Assembly (NCBI RefSeq): GCF_020715685.1
Contig: NZ_CP085840.1
Span: forward strand, 2,976,001 to 3,040,000
Direction of reading: 5' to 3'
Length of the DNA: 64,000 nt
Source of the DNA: Dermatobacter hominis
GTDB lineage: Bacteria; Actinomycetota; Acidimicrobiia; Acidimicrobiales; Microtrichaceae
The notes under the pieces were generated by a model. That model ran no database searches. It was not told the origin of the DNA and saw only the letters and a list, made by a program, of their open reading frames with translations. Both the position numbers and the translations under genes were made by a program. Below are positions 1-7,959 of this stretch, one piece after another (position 1 is the first letter of the stretch; every line of letters starts with the position of its first letter).

Positions 1-422
1 ACGATGCCGATGACCGCCTGCTCGAGGCGGATGCGAGCGAAGTCGACGGTGCTGAAGTCGGGGAGCTCGGGCACGAGCACGATCACCGACGACACGAGCG
101 CGGCCTGCTGGCCGATCGAGCCCAGCCGGAACCACCCGAAGACGAGCAGCGGCACGGCGACGGCGACGCCGACCGCCCAGGCCTGGTCCTTGGCGACCCA
201 GGCCACGGCCAGGCCCAGCGCCGCGCCGATCAGCGCCCCGAGGATCGAGTTGCGGGCGCTGCGGAAGGTGGCCTGCAGGGTGCCCTGCATCGCCACGATC
301 GCCGCGAGGGTGGCGAACCACGGGCTCGGCAGGCTCAGCAGCTGCGAGCAGACGGTGGCGAGCGCGGCGGCCAGGCCGATCCGGAAGCAGCGCCTGAGCA
401 GCCGCTGGTGCGCCGACGTCAT
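1..422 (-). CDS. FUSC/ArAE-like aromatic acid exporter (N-terminal part, cut by window start)
   Basis: This gene reads leftwards from an ATG at 420-422 and runs off the window, leaving about 140 residues. They are strongly hydrophobic, with roughly five membrane-type segments (about residues 14-32, 35-50, 60-78, 84-100 and 106-120). The stretch PWFATLAAIVAMQGTL followed by a basic, helix-like connector and ILGALIGAALGLAVA matches the repeating layout of FUSC / aromatic-acid-exporter (DUF939-like) inner-membrane proteins, which are thought to export aromatic carboxylates. Substrate and full length cannot be judged. A dispersed 53-bp repeat lies about 85 bp upstream. Confidence 0.72.
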   Translation of the reverse strand, partial: MTSAHQRLLRRCFRIGLAAALATVCSQLLSLPSPWFATLAAIVAMQGTLQATFRSARNSILGALIGAALGLAVAWVAKDQAWAVGVAVAVPLLVFGWFRLGSIGQQAALVSSVIVLVPELPDFSTVDFARIRLEQAVIGI

Positions 423-506
423 CGCAGGATCATCCCAGCGGTGCCATCGGGCGACGCGGACCCGCGGGACCGCGCCGGGCGGGAGCGGCGAGGTGGCGCC
501 CCCCCA

Positions 507-559
507 CGTTTCTGACGCCACAGAGCGGCGCTGGCGACGCATGGCTGACACGAGAATCC
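507..559. repeat. Dispersed 53-bp intergenic repeat, copy A
   Basis: This block aligns without gaps to 18138-18190, with 43 of 53 positions identical by eye. The conserved cores are CGTTT, TGACGCCAC, GACGCA, TGACA and GAGAATCC. Copy A lies between the TetR stop (645) and the exporter start (422), both minus-strand genes. On the minus strand it can fold through CGCCA/TGGCG. Confidence 0.7.
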
Positions 560-644
560 CGTCGACGAGGCAACCGGACGGTCAGCTGGCAGGACGCGCC
601 GGCTGAGATGGTCCGCGCCGCCGACGCCTCCTGATCGGGTCCGG

Positions 645-1277
645 TCAGCGGAGGCCGACGACGAGGAAGTCCTCGAGGAAGCTCCGGACCGACGCCGGGT
701 CGTCGACGTCGACGGCGTCGCCGGGCACGGTGACGAGCGACAGGATCATCCGCATCACCCACTCCGCCGCCCGGGCGACGTCGACGTCGGCGCGCACCTC
801 GCCCCGGTCGCGAGCCCGCTCGAGGTAGGGCTGCCAGAACTCGGCCATGCCGGGCAGCACCTCGCGCAGGCCGGTGCCGAGGAGGGCGGCGAGCTCGTCG
901 TGGTCGGTGCGGCGGAGGTGCTGCATCAGGCCGCGCGGCCCGACCTCCCGCTCCTGCTCCCGCGCCATCTGCACCGCCTCGGCGACCTGCGCCGCCAGCG
1001 AGCGGCGACGGCCCACGCGGCGGTGGGCCTCGCTCCAGAACCGCTCGTCGATGTGGCCGAGCGTGGCCAGGACCAGGCTCGCCTTGTCGGGGAAGTGCTT
1101 GTAGAGCGCGGCGCGGGAGATCCCGGCCTCCTCGGCCACCTCGACCATCGTGGTGCGGCGGAGGCCGTGACGGCGCAGGCAGACCTCGGTCGCGACCAGC
1201 ACCCGGTCGCGCGTGCTGATCGCCGGCACGCGCCCCGGCCCGTCGGCGGGCGCCCCCACCGTGGCGGGACCGCTCAC
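645..1277 (-). CDS. TetR-family transcriptional regulator
   Basis: This 210-residue protein starts at GTG 1277-1275, which overlaps the monooxygenase stop by 4 nt (GTGA), so the two genes are translationally coupled. Residues about 21-73 form a TetR helix-turn-helix: a STRDRVLVATEVCLRRHG helix, TTMVEVAEEAGIS, then the recognition helix RAALYKHFPDKASLVLA. The rest is a helical ligand-binding domain. By position it should sense a substrate or product of the monooxygenase and bind the inverted repeat at 3273-3300, controlling both its own operon and the divergent dehydrogenase. Operator and ligand are inferred. Confidence 0.9.
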   Translation of the reverse strand: MSGPATVGAPADGPGRVPAISTRDRVLVATEVCLRRHGLRRTTMVEVAEEAGISRAALYKHFPDKASLVLATLGHIDERFWSEAHRRVGRRRSLAAQVAEAVQMAREQEREVGPRGLMQHLRRTDHDELAALLGTGLREVLPGMAEFWQPYLERARDRGEVRADVDVARAAEWVMRMILSLVTVPGDAVDVDDPASVRSFLEDFLVVGLR

Positions 1278-3241
1278 CGGAACGTGAAGTCGGCCGGATC
1301 CAGCTCCCGGGTCCACTGCCAGTAGTCGACGACCCGGAACGGCATGACCGTGTGGATCTCGCCCTTCGAGTTCTTGAAGTACGAGTGCTCGATGCTCGGC
1401 TGGGCCCAGACGAGCATGCTCATCTCCTCCTGGTGGCGGCGGTGCCAGTCGTCGAGGCGCTCGGGGAGCGGCTCCATGCTGCGGTGCTCGCCGTCGATGA
1501 GCTCGTCCAGGCACTGCGAGATGTAGTGCATCTGGCACTCGGAGTTGAAGATGAGGCTCGCCCCGTGCGCGAGGTGGGTCCCGGGGCCGTACATCAGGAA
1601 CAGGTTCGGGAACTCGGGCACGGTGATCCCGAGGTAGGCGGCGGGTCGCTCGCCCCACACGTCGGAGAGGAGCGTGCCGTCGCGCCCGATGATGTCCATG
1701 GGCCAGAGCACCTTCGTGTGGTGGAACCCGGTGGCCCAGATGATCACGTCGCACGGGTACCGCTCGCCGTCGCCGGTGACGATCGCATCGGGCTCGATGT
1801 GGTCGATGCCCGTGCGGACGAGGTCGACGTCGTCGCGCGTCAGCGTCTTCAGCCACGTGCCGTTGTCCTGCAGCGTGCGCTTGCCGGTGGCCGGGTAGTC
1901 GGGCACGACCTTGGCGATCAGCTCGGGGTCGTCGCCGATCTGGCTCACGATCCAGTCGGTGAACACGGCACGGGCGCCGTCGCTGATCTCGCTGATCGAC
2001 CGCTGCTGGCCGCCCTCCGGATCGGTGTAGTCGGGGTCGACGCGCGCCGGTTCGAGCCCCTTGTCGCAGCCGGGCCAGAACAGGAGGAACCGGTACCAGC
2101 GCCCGTAGAACGGCAGGTGCCGCAGCGCCCACCGGACGCCGGGACCGACCTGCTCGTGGTAGTTCGGGTTCGGGAACATCCACTGGGCGGTGCGCTGGAA
2201 GACCGTCAGGTGCTCGACCTGCTCGCAGATGGCGGGGGCGACCTGGAACCCGGTGGCGCCGGCGCCGATCATCGCCACCCGCTTGCCGGTGAGGTCGACG
2301 TCGTGGTCCCAGCGTGCGGTGTGGAAGTTCGGCCCGGCGAAGTCGTCCTTGCCCTCGATGTCGGGGATGCTCGGCCGGTTGAGCTGGCCCACCGCGGTGA
2401 TCACGGCGCGGGCGGTGAGCGTCTCGGGTTCGCCGGTCGGCCGACCGTCGGGCCCGACGCCGCGCACGACCACCTGCCACGTGTCGGTCGCCTCGTCCCA
2501 CGTGGCCGAGACCACCTCGGTCGACCAGCGGACGTGCGGCTCGATGCCGTTGCGCTCCATCACGCCCTGGAAGTACGCCTGCAGCTCGGGCTGTTGGGCG
2601 AAGTACTCGGTCCAGTGGTCCGACGGCTCGAACGTGTAGCAGTAGAAGTGGTTGCCCACGTCGACGCGGGCGCCCGGGTAGGTGTTCTCCCACCAGGTGC
2701 CGCCCACGCCCGCGTTCTTCTCGACGATCGTGAACGGGATGCCGGCCTCCTGCAGGCGGATGCCGGCGAGCAGGCCCGACTGGCCGCAGCCGATCACGAC
2801 GACGGGGAACTCGGCGCGGGCCGCCTGCTGCTCGGCCGTGGCCGGCGCGTCGACGTGGTCGTGGTCCCGGCCGTCGAGCGCCAGGTCGTCGAGCATGAGC
2901 GGCACGTACTCGTCGGGGACGTCCTCGACGACGAGCCACTCCATCATCTCGTGGATGAGGTCCCGCGACAGCGGCTCGGGCTCGGGGCAGCCGCGGTCGC
3001 GGTAGTCCTTGATCACCTCGAGCGCCCGGGCCCGCACGGTCGCCTTGTCCTCCTCGGACATGAAGCCCTGGACCTCGTTGAGGAACGACGCGACGGGCCG
3101 CAGGTCGCTGCGGATGATCGACGGGTCGCCGGTCATGTGCACCATCGACAGCATGAGCGTCGGGATGCTCACGTCCTCGAGCGCGGCGGCGATCTCCTCG
3201 TCGGACGTGTCGAACGGCGTGCCGGCGTGCGGGTTGCGCAT
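1274..3241 (-). CDS. Class B flavin monooxygenase (Baeyer-Villiger, HAPMO-like)
   Basis: This 655-residue NADPH/FAD monooxygenase has a first Rossmann GxGxxG at 151-156 (GCGQSG), the BVMO fingerprint FxGxxxHxxxWD at 301-312 and a second GxGxxG at 326-331. Such enzymes insert oxygen into ketones to give esters or lactones. The 140-residue helical N-terminal extension before the FAD domain and the total length match the 4-hydroxyacetophenone monooxygenase subgroup rather than the roughly 540-residue cyclohexanone type. A GGGGG ribosome site precedes the ATG. It is divergent from an SDR dehydrogenase, suggesting alcohol to ketone to ester catabolism; the actual substrate is unknown. Confidence 0.9.
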   Translation of the reverse strand: MRNPHAGTPFDTSDEEIAAALEDVSIPTLMLSMVHMTGDPSIIRSDLRPVASFLNEVQGFMSEEDKATVRARALEVIKDYRDRGCPEPEPLSRDLIHEMMEWLVVEDVPDEYVPLMLDDLALDGRDHDHVDAPATAEQQAARAEFPVVVIGCGQSGLLAGIRLQEAGIPFTIVEKNAGVGGTWWENTYPGARVDVGNHFYCYTFEPSDHWTEYFAQQPELQAYFQGVMERNGIEPHVRWSTEVVSATWDEATDTWQVVVRGVGPDGRPTGEPETLTARAVITAVGQLNRPSIPDIEGKDDFAGPNFHTARWDHDVDLTGKRVAMIGAGATGFQVAPAICEQVEHLTVFQRTAQWMFPNPNYHEQVGPGVRWALRHLPFYGRWYRFLLFWPGCDKGLEPARVDPDYTDPEGGQQRSISEISDGARAVFTDWIVSQIGDDPELIAKVVPDYPATGKRTLQDNGTWLKTLTRDDVDLVRTGIDHIEPDAIVTGDGERYPCDVIIWATGFHHTKVLWPMDIIGRDGTLLSDVWGERPAAYLGITVPEFPNLFLMYGPGTHLAHGASLIFNSECQMHYISQCLDELIDGEHRSMEPLPERLDDWHRRHQEEMSMLVWAQPSIEHSYFKNSKGEIHTVMPFRVVDYWQWTRELDPADFTFR

Positions 3242-3272
3242 GTGGGTCCCCCTGGATCCTCGATGCGGTCAT

Positions 3273-3300
3273 GGTAGACAGATCGGACGGTGTGTCTACC
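3273..3300. promoter_or_regulatory. Inverted repeat, probable TetR operator
   Basis: GGTAGACA (3273-3280) and TGTCTACC (3293-3300) are perfect 8-bp arms around 12 bp, 32 bp upstream of the monooxygenase ATG and 16 bp upstream of the SDR ATG. Each arm also contains TAGACA, close to a -35 hexamer, in opposite orientations. Bound repressor could therefore silence both directions. The cognate regulator is most likely the TetR at 645-1277. Confidence 0.75.
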
Positions 3301-3316
3301 TCAGTGGAGGATGGTC

Positions 3317-4087
3317 ATGAGCGGAGTGGTGGTCACGGGCGGGGCCTCGGGCATCGGCCGGGCGACGGCCGAGGTGCTGGTCGCCGAGGGCCGGTCGGTC
3401 GCGATCTGGGACCTGAGCCCGGACGTCGCCGGGGTGGCGCAGGCCATCGGTGCCGACGCCGGCGAGGGCGTGCGGACCGCGGGCCTCTCGGTCGACGTGA
3501 CCGATCCTGCGGCGGTGGCCGCCGCCGTCGAGATGTCGGCCGGCGCCCTCGACGGCATCGACGGGTTCGTCCACGCCGCCGGGGCGGTGAGCCCCGATCC
3601 GACCGGCGCCCTGACCGACGCCAACTGGGACCTCGTCGTCGACGTGAACCTCAAGGCGTACGCCTTCCTGGCCCAGGCCCTGCTGCCGCACCTCCAGGCG
3701 GTCGCGGCGACGGGCGACGCCCACCCCGACGGCGCGTCGATCGTCGGCATCTCGTCGATCGAGGGCCTGGTCGGCAACGCCGCCATCCCGTCCTACTGCG
3801 CGTCGAAGGCCGGCCTGCTGGGCATGACCCGGTCGCTCGCGCACCAGCTCGGGCCCGAGGGCATCCGCGTCAACGCCGTCTGCCCGGGCTTCGTCGAGAC
3901 GCCGATGCTCCAGATCGCCCTCGACGTACCCGGCCTGCGCGAGGAGATGGAGGCCGAGGCGCCGCTCGGGCGCATGGCCCAACCGGTCGAGATCGCCCAC
4001 GCGGTGGCGTTCCTGCTGTCGCGCCGCGCGAGCTTCATCACGGGCACGCACCTCGTCGTCGACGGCGGGGCGACCGCCGTCCTCTGA
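3317..4087 (+). CDS. SDR-family NAD(P)-dependent oxidoreductase
   Basis: This classical short-chain dehydrogenase has 256 residues. The N-terminal TGGASGIG motif binds NAD(P). The N-A-G-like element is the altered VHAAGA, catalytic Ser lies in GISSIEG, and Tyr/Lys are in the YCASKAG motif; PGFVETPM follows. I chose ATG 3317 because GGAGG at 3306-3310 lies 6 nt away; ATG 3311 would abut it. It is divergent from the Baeyer-Villiger-type monooxygenase and shares its probable operator, so it may oxidise the alcohol that yields the monooxygenase's ketone substrate. Its specificity is not visible. Confidence 0.92.
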   Translation: MSGVVVTGGASGIGRATAEVLVAEGRSVAIWDLSPDVAGVAQAIGADAGEGVRTAGLSVDVTDPAAVAAAVEMSAGALDGIDGFVHAAGAVSPDPTGALTDANWDLVVDVNLKAYAFLAQALLPHLQAVAATGDAHPDGASIVGISSIEGLVGNAAIPSYCASKAGLLGMTRSLAHQLGPEGIRVNAVCPGFVETPMLQIALDVPGLREEMEAEAPLGRMAQPVEIAHAVAFLLSRRASFITGTHLVVDGGATAVL

Positions 4088-4126
4088 CCGGCCCGACCCG
4101 CTGCACCCGGGGCCGCGTGGGACGCT

Positions 4127-5398
4127 GTGGGGGTGCGTGGCCGGATCCGAACGCTGCTCGTCGTCGCCGTGGTGGGCGCCTGCGGCGCGTTCGCCGCGAG
4201 CTGCGTCGGCACCGACGGCGGCGCGGTCGCGGATGGTGGCGGTCAGGAGGTCAACGCCGACGGCGGGGCCGACAAGGCTGCGACGGGCGGCGGCGACGCC
4301 GAGCAGCTGCAGGACGAGTCGACCACGACGACGACCACCGCGCCGCGGCCGCCCGTCGAGACGCTCACCATGCGGAAGCTGCGCCAGATCGGCGGCGACA
4401 TCTCACCGAAGTCGGTCGTGGCCTCGGGGCACGGCGTCGTGACGGCGCAGAACATGATGTACACGCACACCGTCACCGCCTACGACGCGAACGGCGAGCT
4501 GCTGGCGACGATCCCCGACTCGGTCACCCTCACCGACTTCGGCATCGACCGGCCCGGCACCTTCAAGGGCGCGCCGGTCGAGGCCGCCTTCACGCCCGAC
4601 GGCGACGAGGTCTACGTCTCGAACTACTCGATGTACGGCCCCGGGTTCAGCGAGGGCAAGGACTCGTGCTCGCCCGGCGACGGCACGACGACCAGCTTCC
4701 TGTATCGGATCAGCACCAAGAGCTGGAAGATCGACCAGGTGATCCCGGCCGGCGCCGTGCCCAAGTACGTCGCAGTCACTCCCGACGGGTCGAAGGTGCT
4801 CGCCACCAACTGGTGCACCTGGGACCTGACGATCGCCGACACGACGACCGGTCAGGTCCTCGACACGATCAAGATCAACGGTCGCTACCCCCGGGGCATC
4901 GCGATCACGAAGGACTCGAAGACGGCCTACGTCGCGGTCATGGGCGGCTCCGACGTGGCGAAGGTCGACATCGGCACGGGCGCCATCTCCTGGATCCGCA
5001 ACGTCGGCGCCGGACCCCGCCACATCGTGATCGCCCCCGACGACAGCGCGCTCTACGTGACCCTCAACAAGGCCGGCCAGGTGGCCAAGATCGACACCGC
5101 GACCGGCCAGGTCCTCGCCCGGGTCGCCACGGGCACCCAGCCCCGGTCCGCCGACATCTCGACCGACGGCACGGCGCTGTACGTCGTCAACTACGAGAAC
5201 AGCAACATCTCCAAGATCCGGACGTCGGACATGGAGGTGCTGGTGAAGGAGCCGGCCGGCCACCACCCGATCGGGATCGCGTACGACGACTCCACCGGCC
5301 GGGTCTGGGTCGCCAACTACGGCGGCACGATCGACATCTGGGACGAGGTCCCGGCCGGCACCCCGGCGCCGACCGGTGCCGTGAGCGCGTCGGACTGA
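4127..5398 (+). CDS. YVTN-type beta-propeller lipoprotein
   Basis: This 423-residue exported protein has a charged start, a hydrophobic signal and a likely lipobox VVGAC (Cys19), with a second Cys at 26. An acidic/Thr-rich linker (about 35-70, ending TTTTTTAP) leads to a seven-bladed propeller. It shows repeated blade motifs such as FTPDGDEVYVSN, VTPDGSKVLATN, ITKDSKTAYVAV, IAPDDSALYVTL and ISTDGTALYVVN. Such propellers usually bind partners or ligands outside the membrane; no catalytic site is evident. GTG 4127 and GTG 4133 are both possible starts. Confidence 0.85.
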   Translation: MGVRGRIRTLLVVAVVGACGAFAASCVGTDGGAVADGGGQEVNADGGADKAATGGGDAEQLQDESTTTTTTAPRPPVETLTMRKLRQIGGDISPKSVVASGHGVVTAQNMMYTHTVTAYDANGELLATIPDSVTLTDFGIDRPGTFKGAPVEAAFTPDGDEVYVSNYSMYGPGFSEGKDSCSPGDGTTTSFLYRISTKSWKIDQVIPAGAVPKYVAVTPDGSKVLATNWCTWDLTIADTTTGQVLDTIKINGRYPRGIAITKDSKTAYVAVMGGSDVAKVDIGTGAISWIRNVGAGPRHIVIAPDDSALYVTLNKAGQVAKIDTATGQVLARVATGTQPRSADISTDGTALYVVNYENSNISKIRTSDMEVLVKEPAGHHPIGIAYDDSTGRVWVANYGGTIDIWDEVPAGTPAPTGAVSASD

Positions 5399-5437
5399 CC
5401 CCTGTCGGGCGGCACGGGCGGGCCGTAGCATCCGCGC

Positions 5438-5926
5438 ATGCCGATCGAGCTCCTGCCCACCCCCGCGACGGCGGACGCCGCGCCCACCGATCCGCAGGCG
5501 GTCACCGAGGCCTTCCTCGCCGCCCTGATGGACTCCGACCTGGACGCGGCGATCGAGCTGCTCGACCCCGACGTCCACTACGTGAACGTCGGCCTCCCGG
5601 CGATCGACGGCGCCGAGCGGGTCCGGCAGGCCTTCAAGGGGCTGACCCGCCCCGAGGTCAGCTTCGAGGTGTACCTGCACGCGATCTCGGCCGAGGGGCC
5701 GGTCGTGCTGACCGAGCGCACCGACGTGATCGTGCTCGGACCGCTCCGGCTGCAGTTCTGGGTGATGGGCCGCTTCGACGTGCACGACGGCCGGATCACG
5801 CTGTGGCGCGACGGCTTCGACGTCGGCGACATCCTCAAGTCGGTCGGGCGAGGGCTGCTCGGGATCGCCATCCCCGGCCTGCGCCCGGCGCCGCCGCGCA
5901 GCCTCGACGACGCGCCGGGGCGCTGA
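5438..5926 (+). CDS. Limonene-1,2-epoxide hydrolase-like / SnoaL-fold protein
   Basis: This 162-residue protein has the cone-shaped NTF2/SnoaL fold: VTEAFLAALMDSDLDAAIELLDPDVHYVN at the start, and RFDVHDGRITLWRDGFD near the end. The central Arg-x-Asp (ERTDVI) and the terminal WRDxFD resemble limonene-epoxide hydrolases, where an Asp-Arg-Asp triad opens an epoxide with water. Whether this one is an enzyme or a binding protein is open. TAGCAT (5426-5431) ends 6 nt before the ATG, consistent with a leaderless transcript. Confidence 0.75.
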   Translation: MPIELLPTPATADAAPTDPQAVTEAFLAALMDSDLDAAIELLDPDVHYVNVGLPAIDGAERVRQAFKGLTRPEVSFEVYLHAISAEGPVVLTERTDVIVLGPLRLQFWVMGRFDVHDGRITLWRDGFDVGDILKSVGRGLLGIAIPGLRPAPPRSLDDAPGR

Positions 5927-5995
5927 GCCGCCGCCCGAGCGGCCCGAGGCAGCGGCTCCGGACGGGCGGTCCGATCGCCGAGCGGCCCGGTCGCC

Positions 5996-6529
5996 TCAGA
6001 AGCGCCAGCGCGTCGCGCCGCCGGGCTCGACCGTCGCCAGCCCGGTCGCCGCGGTGATCGTCATCCGGTACACGTGCCACGGCGGCGGCCCGGCCGATGG
6101 CGCGCTGAACGGCGCGGTCAGCGCGATGCCGCTCTCGTCGACCTCGGCGGGCCAGCCGTCGGCGGCCCATGCCGCCGCCAACTCGGCCACGAGCGCGGGG
6201 TCGGCGACGAGCTCGGCGGTGCCCTCGACGACCAGGTCGAACTCGTCGGTCGCCACGCTCAGCGTGCAGCGCGGGTCGCGGGCCAGGTTCCGGCCCTTCC
6301 GGGTGCCCGTGCCGGTCTCCCACCAGAAGGTGCCGTGCGTCCACAGCGCGCCGATGCCGTTGAGGTGCGGCGACCCGTCGGGGTCGATCGTCGCGAGCCA
6401 GCAGGTGTGGCGGCCGGGACCGCCCTGGCCCGGGGCCTGCGGGATGCCGTCGTCGAGTCGACCGGTGATCTCGGACCACTCGAGGTCCGGTGTGCCGTAG
6501 AGGTCGGCAGCCAGGTTCTTGATCTCCAT
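5996..6529 (-). CDS. Pyridoxamine-5'-phosphate oxidase-like (PPOX) flavin/F420 protein
   Basis: This 177-residue protein carries a split beta-barrel: HTCWLATIDPDGSPHLNGIGALW forms the first strands, and KGRNLARDPRCTLSV the conserved ligand-contact helix and strand. The family binds FMN or F420 and reduces small molecules. It is convergent with the epoxide-hydrolase-like gene and divergent from the Ddn-like gene at 6698. A pairing of two split-barrel reductases suggests F420 use, but neither cofactor can be proven from sequence alone. Confidence 0.82.
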   Translation of the reverse strand: MEIKNLAADLYGTPDLEWSEITGRLDDGIPQAPGQGGPGRHTCWLATIDPDGSPHLNGIGALWTHGTFWWETGTGTRKGRNLARDPRCTLSVATDEFDLVVEGTAELVADPALVAELAAAWAADGWPAEVDESGIALTAPFSAPSAGPPPWHVYRMTITAATGLATVEPGGATRWRF

Positions 6530-6697
6530 GCAGGTTCCGACCGGCTGCGGGCGCCGAACTCATCGCAGGCCGCAGCCCCGAGCCTCGGGGGACCCGCTGT
6601 CGGGAGGCCGCTCGGGCGGTGGGTAGCGTGCTGGCTCGCCGGCCGGGCCGTGGAGCGACCGCGGGACCAGCTGCCGGCGCCGACCGAGGAGTCATCC

Positions 6698-7135
6698 ATG
6701 CCGATCGAGGGCGAGTACGAGCCGAGCCCGTGGGAGCCGATCTACGAGCAGGTCGAGCTCTACGAGCGCAGCGGCGGGACCGAGGGCACGGAGCTCGAGG
6801 GCAAGCCGTGCATCATCCTGTGGACCAAGGGCGCGAAGTCCGGGAAGATCCGCAAGACCCCGCTGATGCGGGCCGAGTCGGGCGGCGAGTACGCGGTGAT
6901 CGGTTCGATGGGCGGCGCGCCGGTCGCTCCGCAGTGGGTCCACAACCTGCGGGCCACGCCCGAGGCGAAGCTCCAGGACGGCCCCGTGCTGAAGGACTAC
7001 ACGGTGCGCCAGGTCGAGGGCGACGAGAAGGCCCGCTGGTGGAAGGTCGCCACTGACGTCTGGCCGAGCTTCGACGAGTACCAGGCCGCGACCGAGCGGG
7101 TGATCCCGCTCTTCGTGCTCACCCCGCAGGATTGA
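6698..7135 (+). CDS. Ddn-like deazaflavin (F420)-dependent nitroreductase
   Basis: This 145-residue protein has the signature of the F420H2-dependent quinone/nitro reductases typified by mycobacterial Ddn: an N-terminal EPIYEQVELYERSGG helix, ILWTKGAKSGKIRKTPLM, YAVIGSMGGAPVAPQWVHNL and a C-terminal VIPLFVLTP. The Lys/Ser-rich GAKSGKIRKTP loop contacts the F420 phosphate in the family. The start is the first ATG after GAGGAG. Physiological electron acceptors are usually quinones. Confidence 0.9.
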   Translation: MPIEGEYEPSPWEPIYEQVELYERSGGTEGTELEGKPCIILWTKGAKSGKIRKTPLMRAESGGEYAVIGSMGGAPVAPQWVHNLRATPEAKLQDGPVLKDYTVRQVEGDEKARWWKVATDVWPSFDEYQAATERVIPLFVLTPQD

Positions 7136-7140
7136 CGCGC

Positions 7141-7168
7141 CGACCCGCCCGGTCCGCCGAGCGGGTCG
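7141..7168. terminator. Hairpin between convergent genes
   Basis: CGACCCGC (7141-7148) and GCGGGTCG (7161-7168) form an 8-bp perfect stem 6 nt after the Ddn-like stop and 17 nt before the GAP-family stop. It has no T tract. It probably serves both strands. Confidence 0.5.
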
Positions 7169-7184
7169 ACCTGCGGGCGGTCGC

Positions 7185-7856
7185 TCAACCGAACGCGCCG
7201 CCCAGGCCGTTGCCGATGAGCTTGGCCCCCAGGATCAGGAACAGCACGGTCATGATCACGGCGTTGTTGTGCGCCATGAACTCCTTGATCGCATCGAGCG
7301 ACCTCGCCGCGGCCGTGGGGGCGACCAGGTAGAAGAGCACGAGCCCGACGACGGTCACCGAGGCGATCACGACGAACACCACGGCGGCGACGATCTCGTC
7401 GCCGACCGGCATGTCCGCCTTGGCGATCGCACCCGCCGCCGCGGCGGTGAGCACGAAGTTCTTGGGGTTGGCGGCCGAGAGGACGAGGCCCAGGCCGAGC
7501 GACCTCGGGAACGTGAAGTGGTCCACGGCCTCCATCCAGCCGGGCATCTTCGGCTCCTCGCCCTTCTCGGGCCGGCTGCTCCACTGCCGGCGGGCCAGGC
7601 CGAGGAACACCAGGCCGAACGCCAGCGTCGCCCAGTCGACGCCGTCGTCGGTCGTCCCGCTGCCGGCCCCCTTGGCGACCAGCAGCACGACCGCCACGAC
7701 CGCGCTCAGGCCGGCGATCCACCCCAGGGCGAACGCGACGCCGTTCGACCGGGCTCGCGGCGTGGCCAGCATGAGCACGATGGCGATGATCGGGATCGGG
7801 CTGATGGCGACGCCGACCGCCGAGGGCAGCAGGTCGCCGATGGACTGGATCAACAC
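7185..7856 (-). CDS. GAP/Sap-family (LysE-like) membrane protein
   Basis: This 223-residue membrane protein has about six hydrophobic helices. It carries the family's N-terminal LLPSAVGVAISPIPIIAIVLML, a central SAANPKNFVL turn and the C-terminal ILGAKLIGNGLGG. These are hallmarks of GAP (Sap) proteins, which help export mycobacterial surface lipids and relate to LysE transporters. GTG 7856 is preferred over upstream starts because GGAGGG precedes it at normal spacing. No glycolipid gene is adjacent, so the substrate is unknown. Confidence 0.82.
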   Translation of the reverse strand: MLIQSIGDLLPSAVGVAISPIPIIAIVLMLATPRARSNGVAFALGWIAGLSAVVAVVLLVAKGAGSGTTDDGVDWATLAFGLVFLGLARRQWSSRPEKGEEPKMPGWMEAVDHFTFPRSLGLGLVLSAANPKNFVLTAAAAGAIAKADMPVGDEIVAAVVFVVIASVTVVGLVLFYLVAPTAAARSLDAIKEFMAHNNAVIMTVLFLILGAKLIGNGLGGAFG

Positions 7857-7959
7857 GTGCGCTTCCCTCCGGACGCCGCCCAGCGCCGCCACGTTCGCAC
7901 ACGGGAGCGCCGGCGTGCGGCACCCGATCGGACGAGATGGCCACGCGGCCCGGGTGCGG

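Noticed and set aside
1352-3277. Long open frame opposite the monooxygenase, and similar long antisense frames across the window (for example 40833-42626 opposite the SNF2 gene)
   Set aside because: Very high GC removes stop codons from the complementary frames. The translations are Arg/Pro/Gly/Val-rich without family motifs, while the sense frames carry clear domains.
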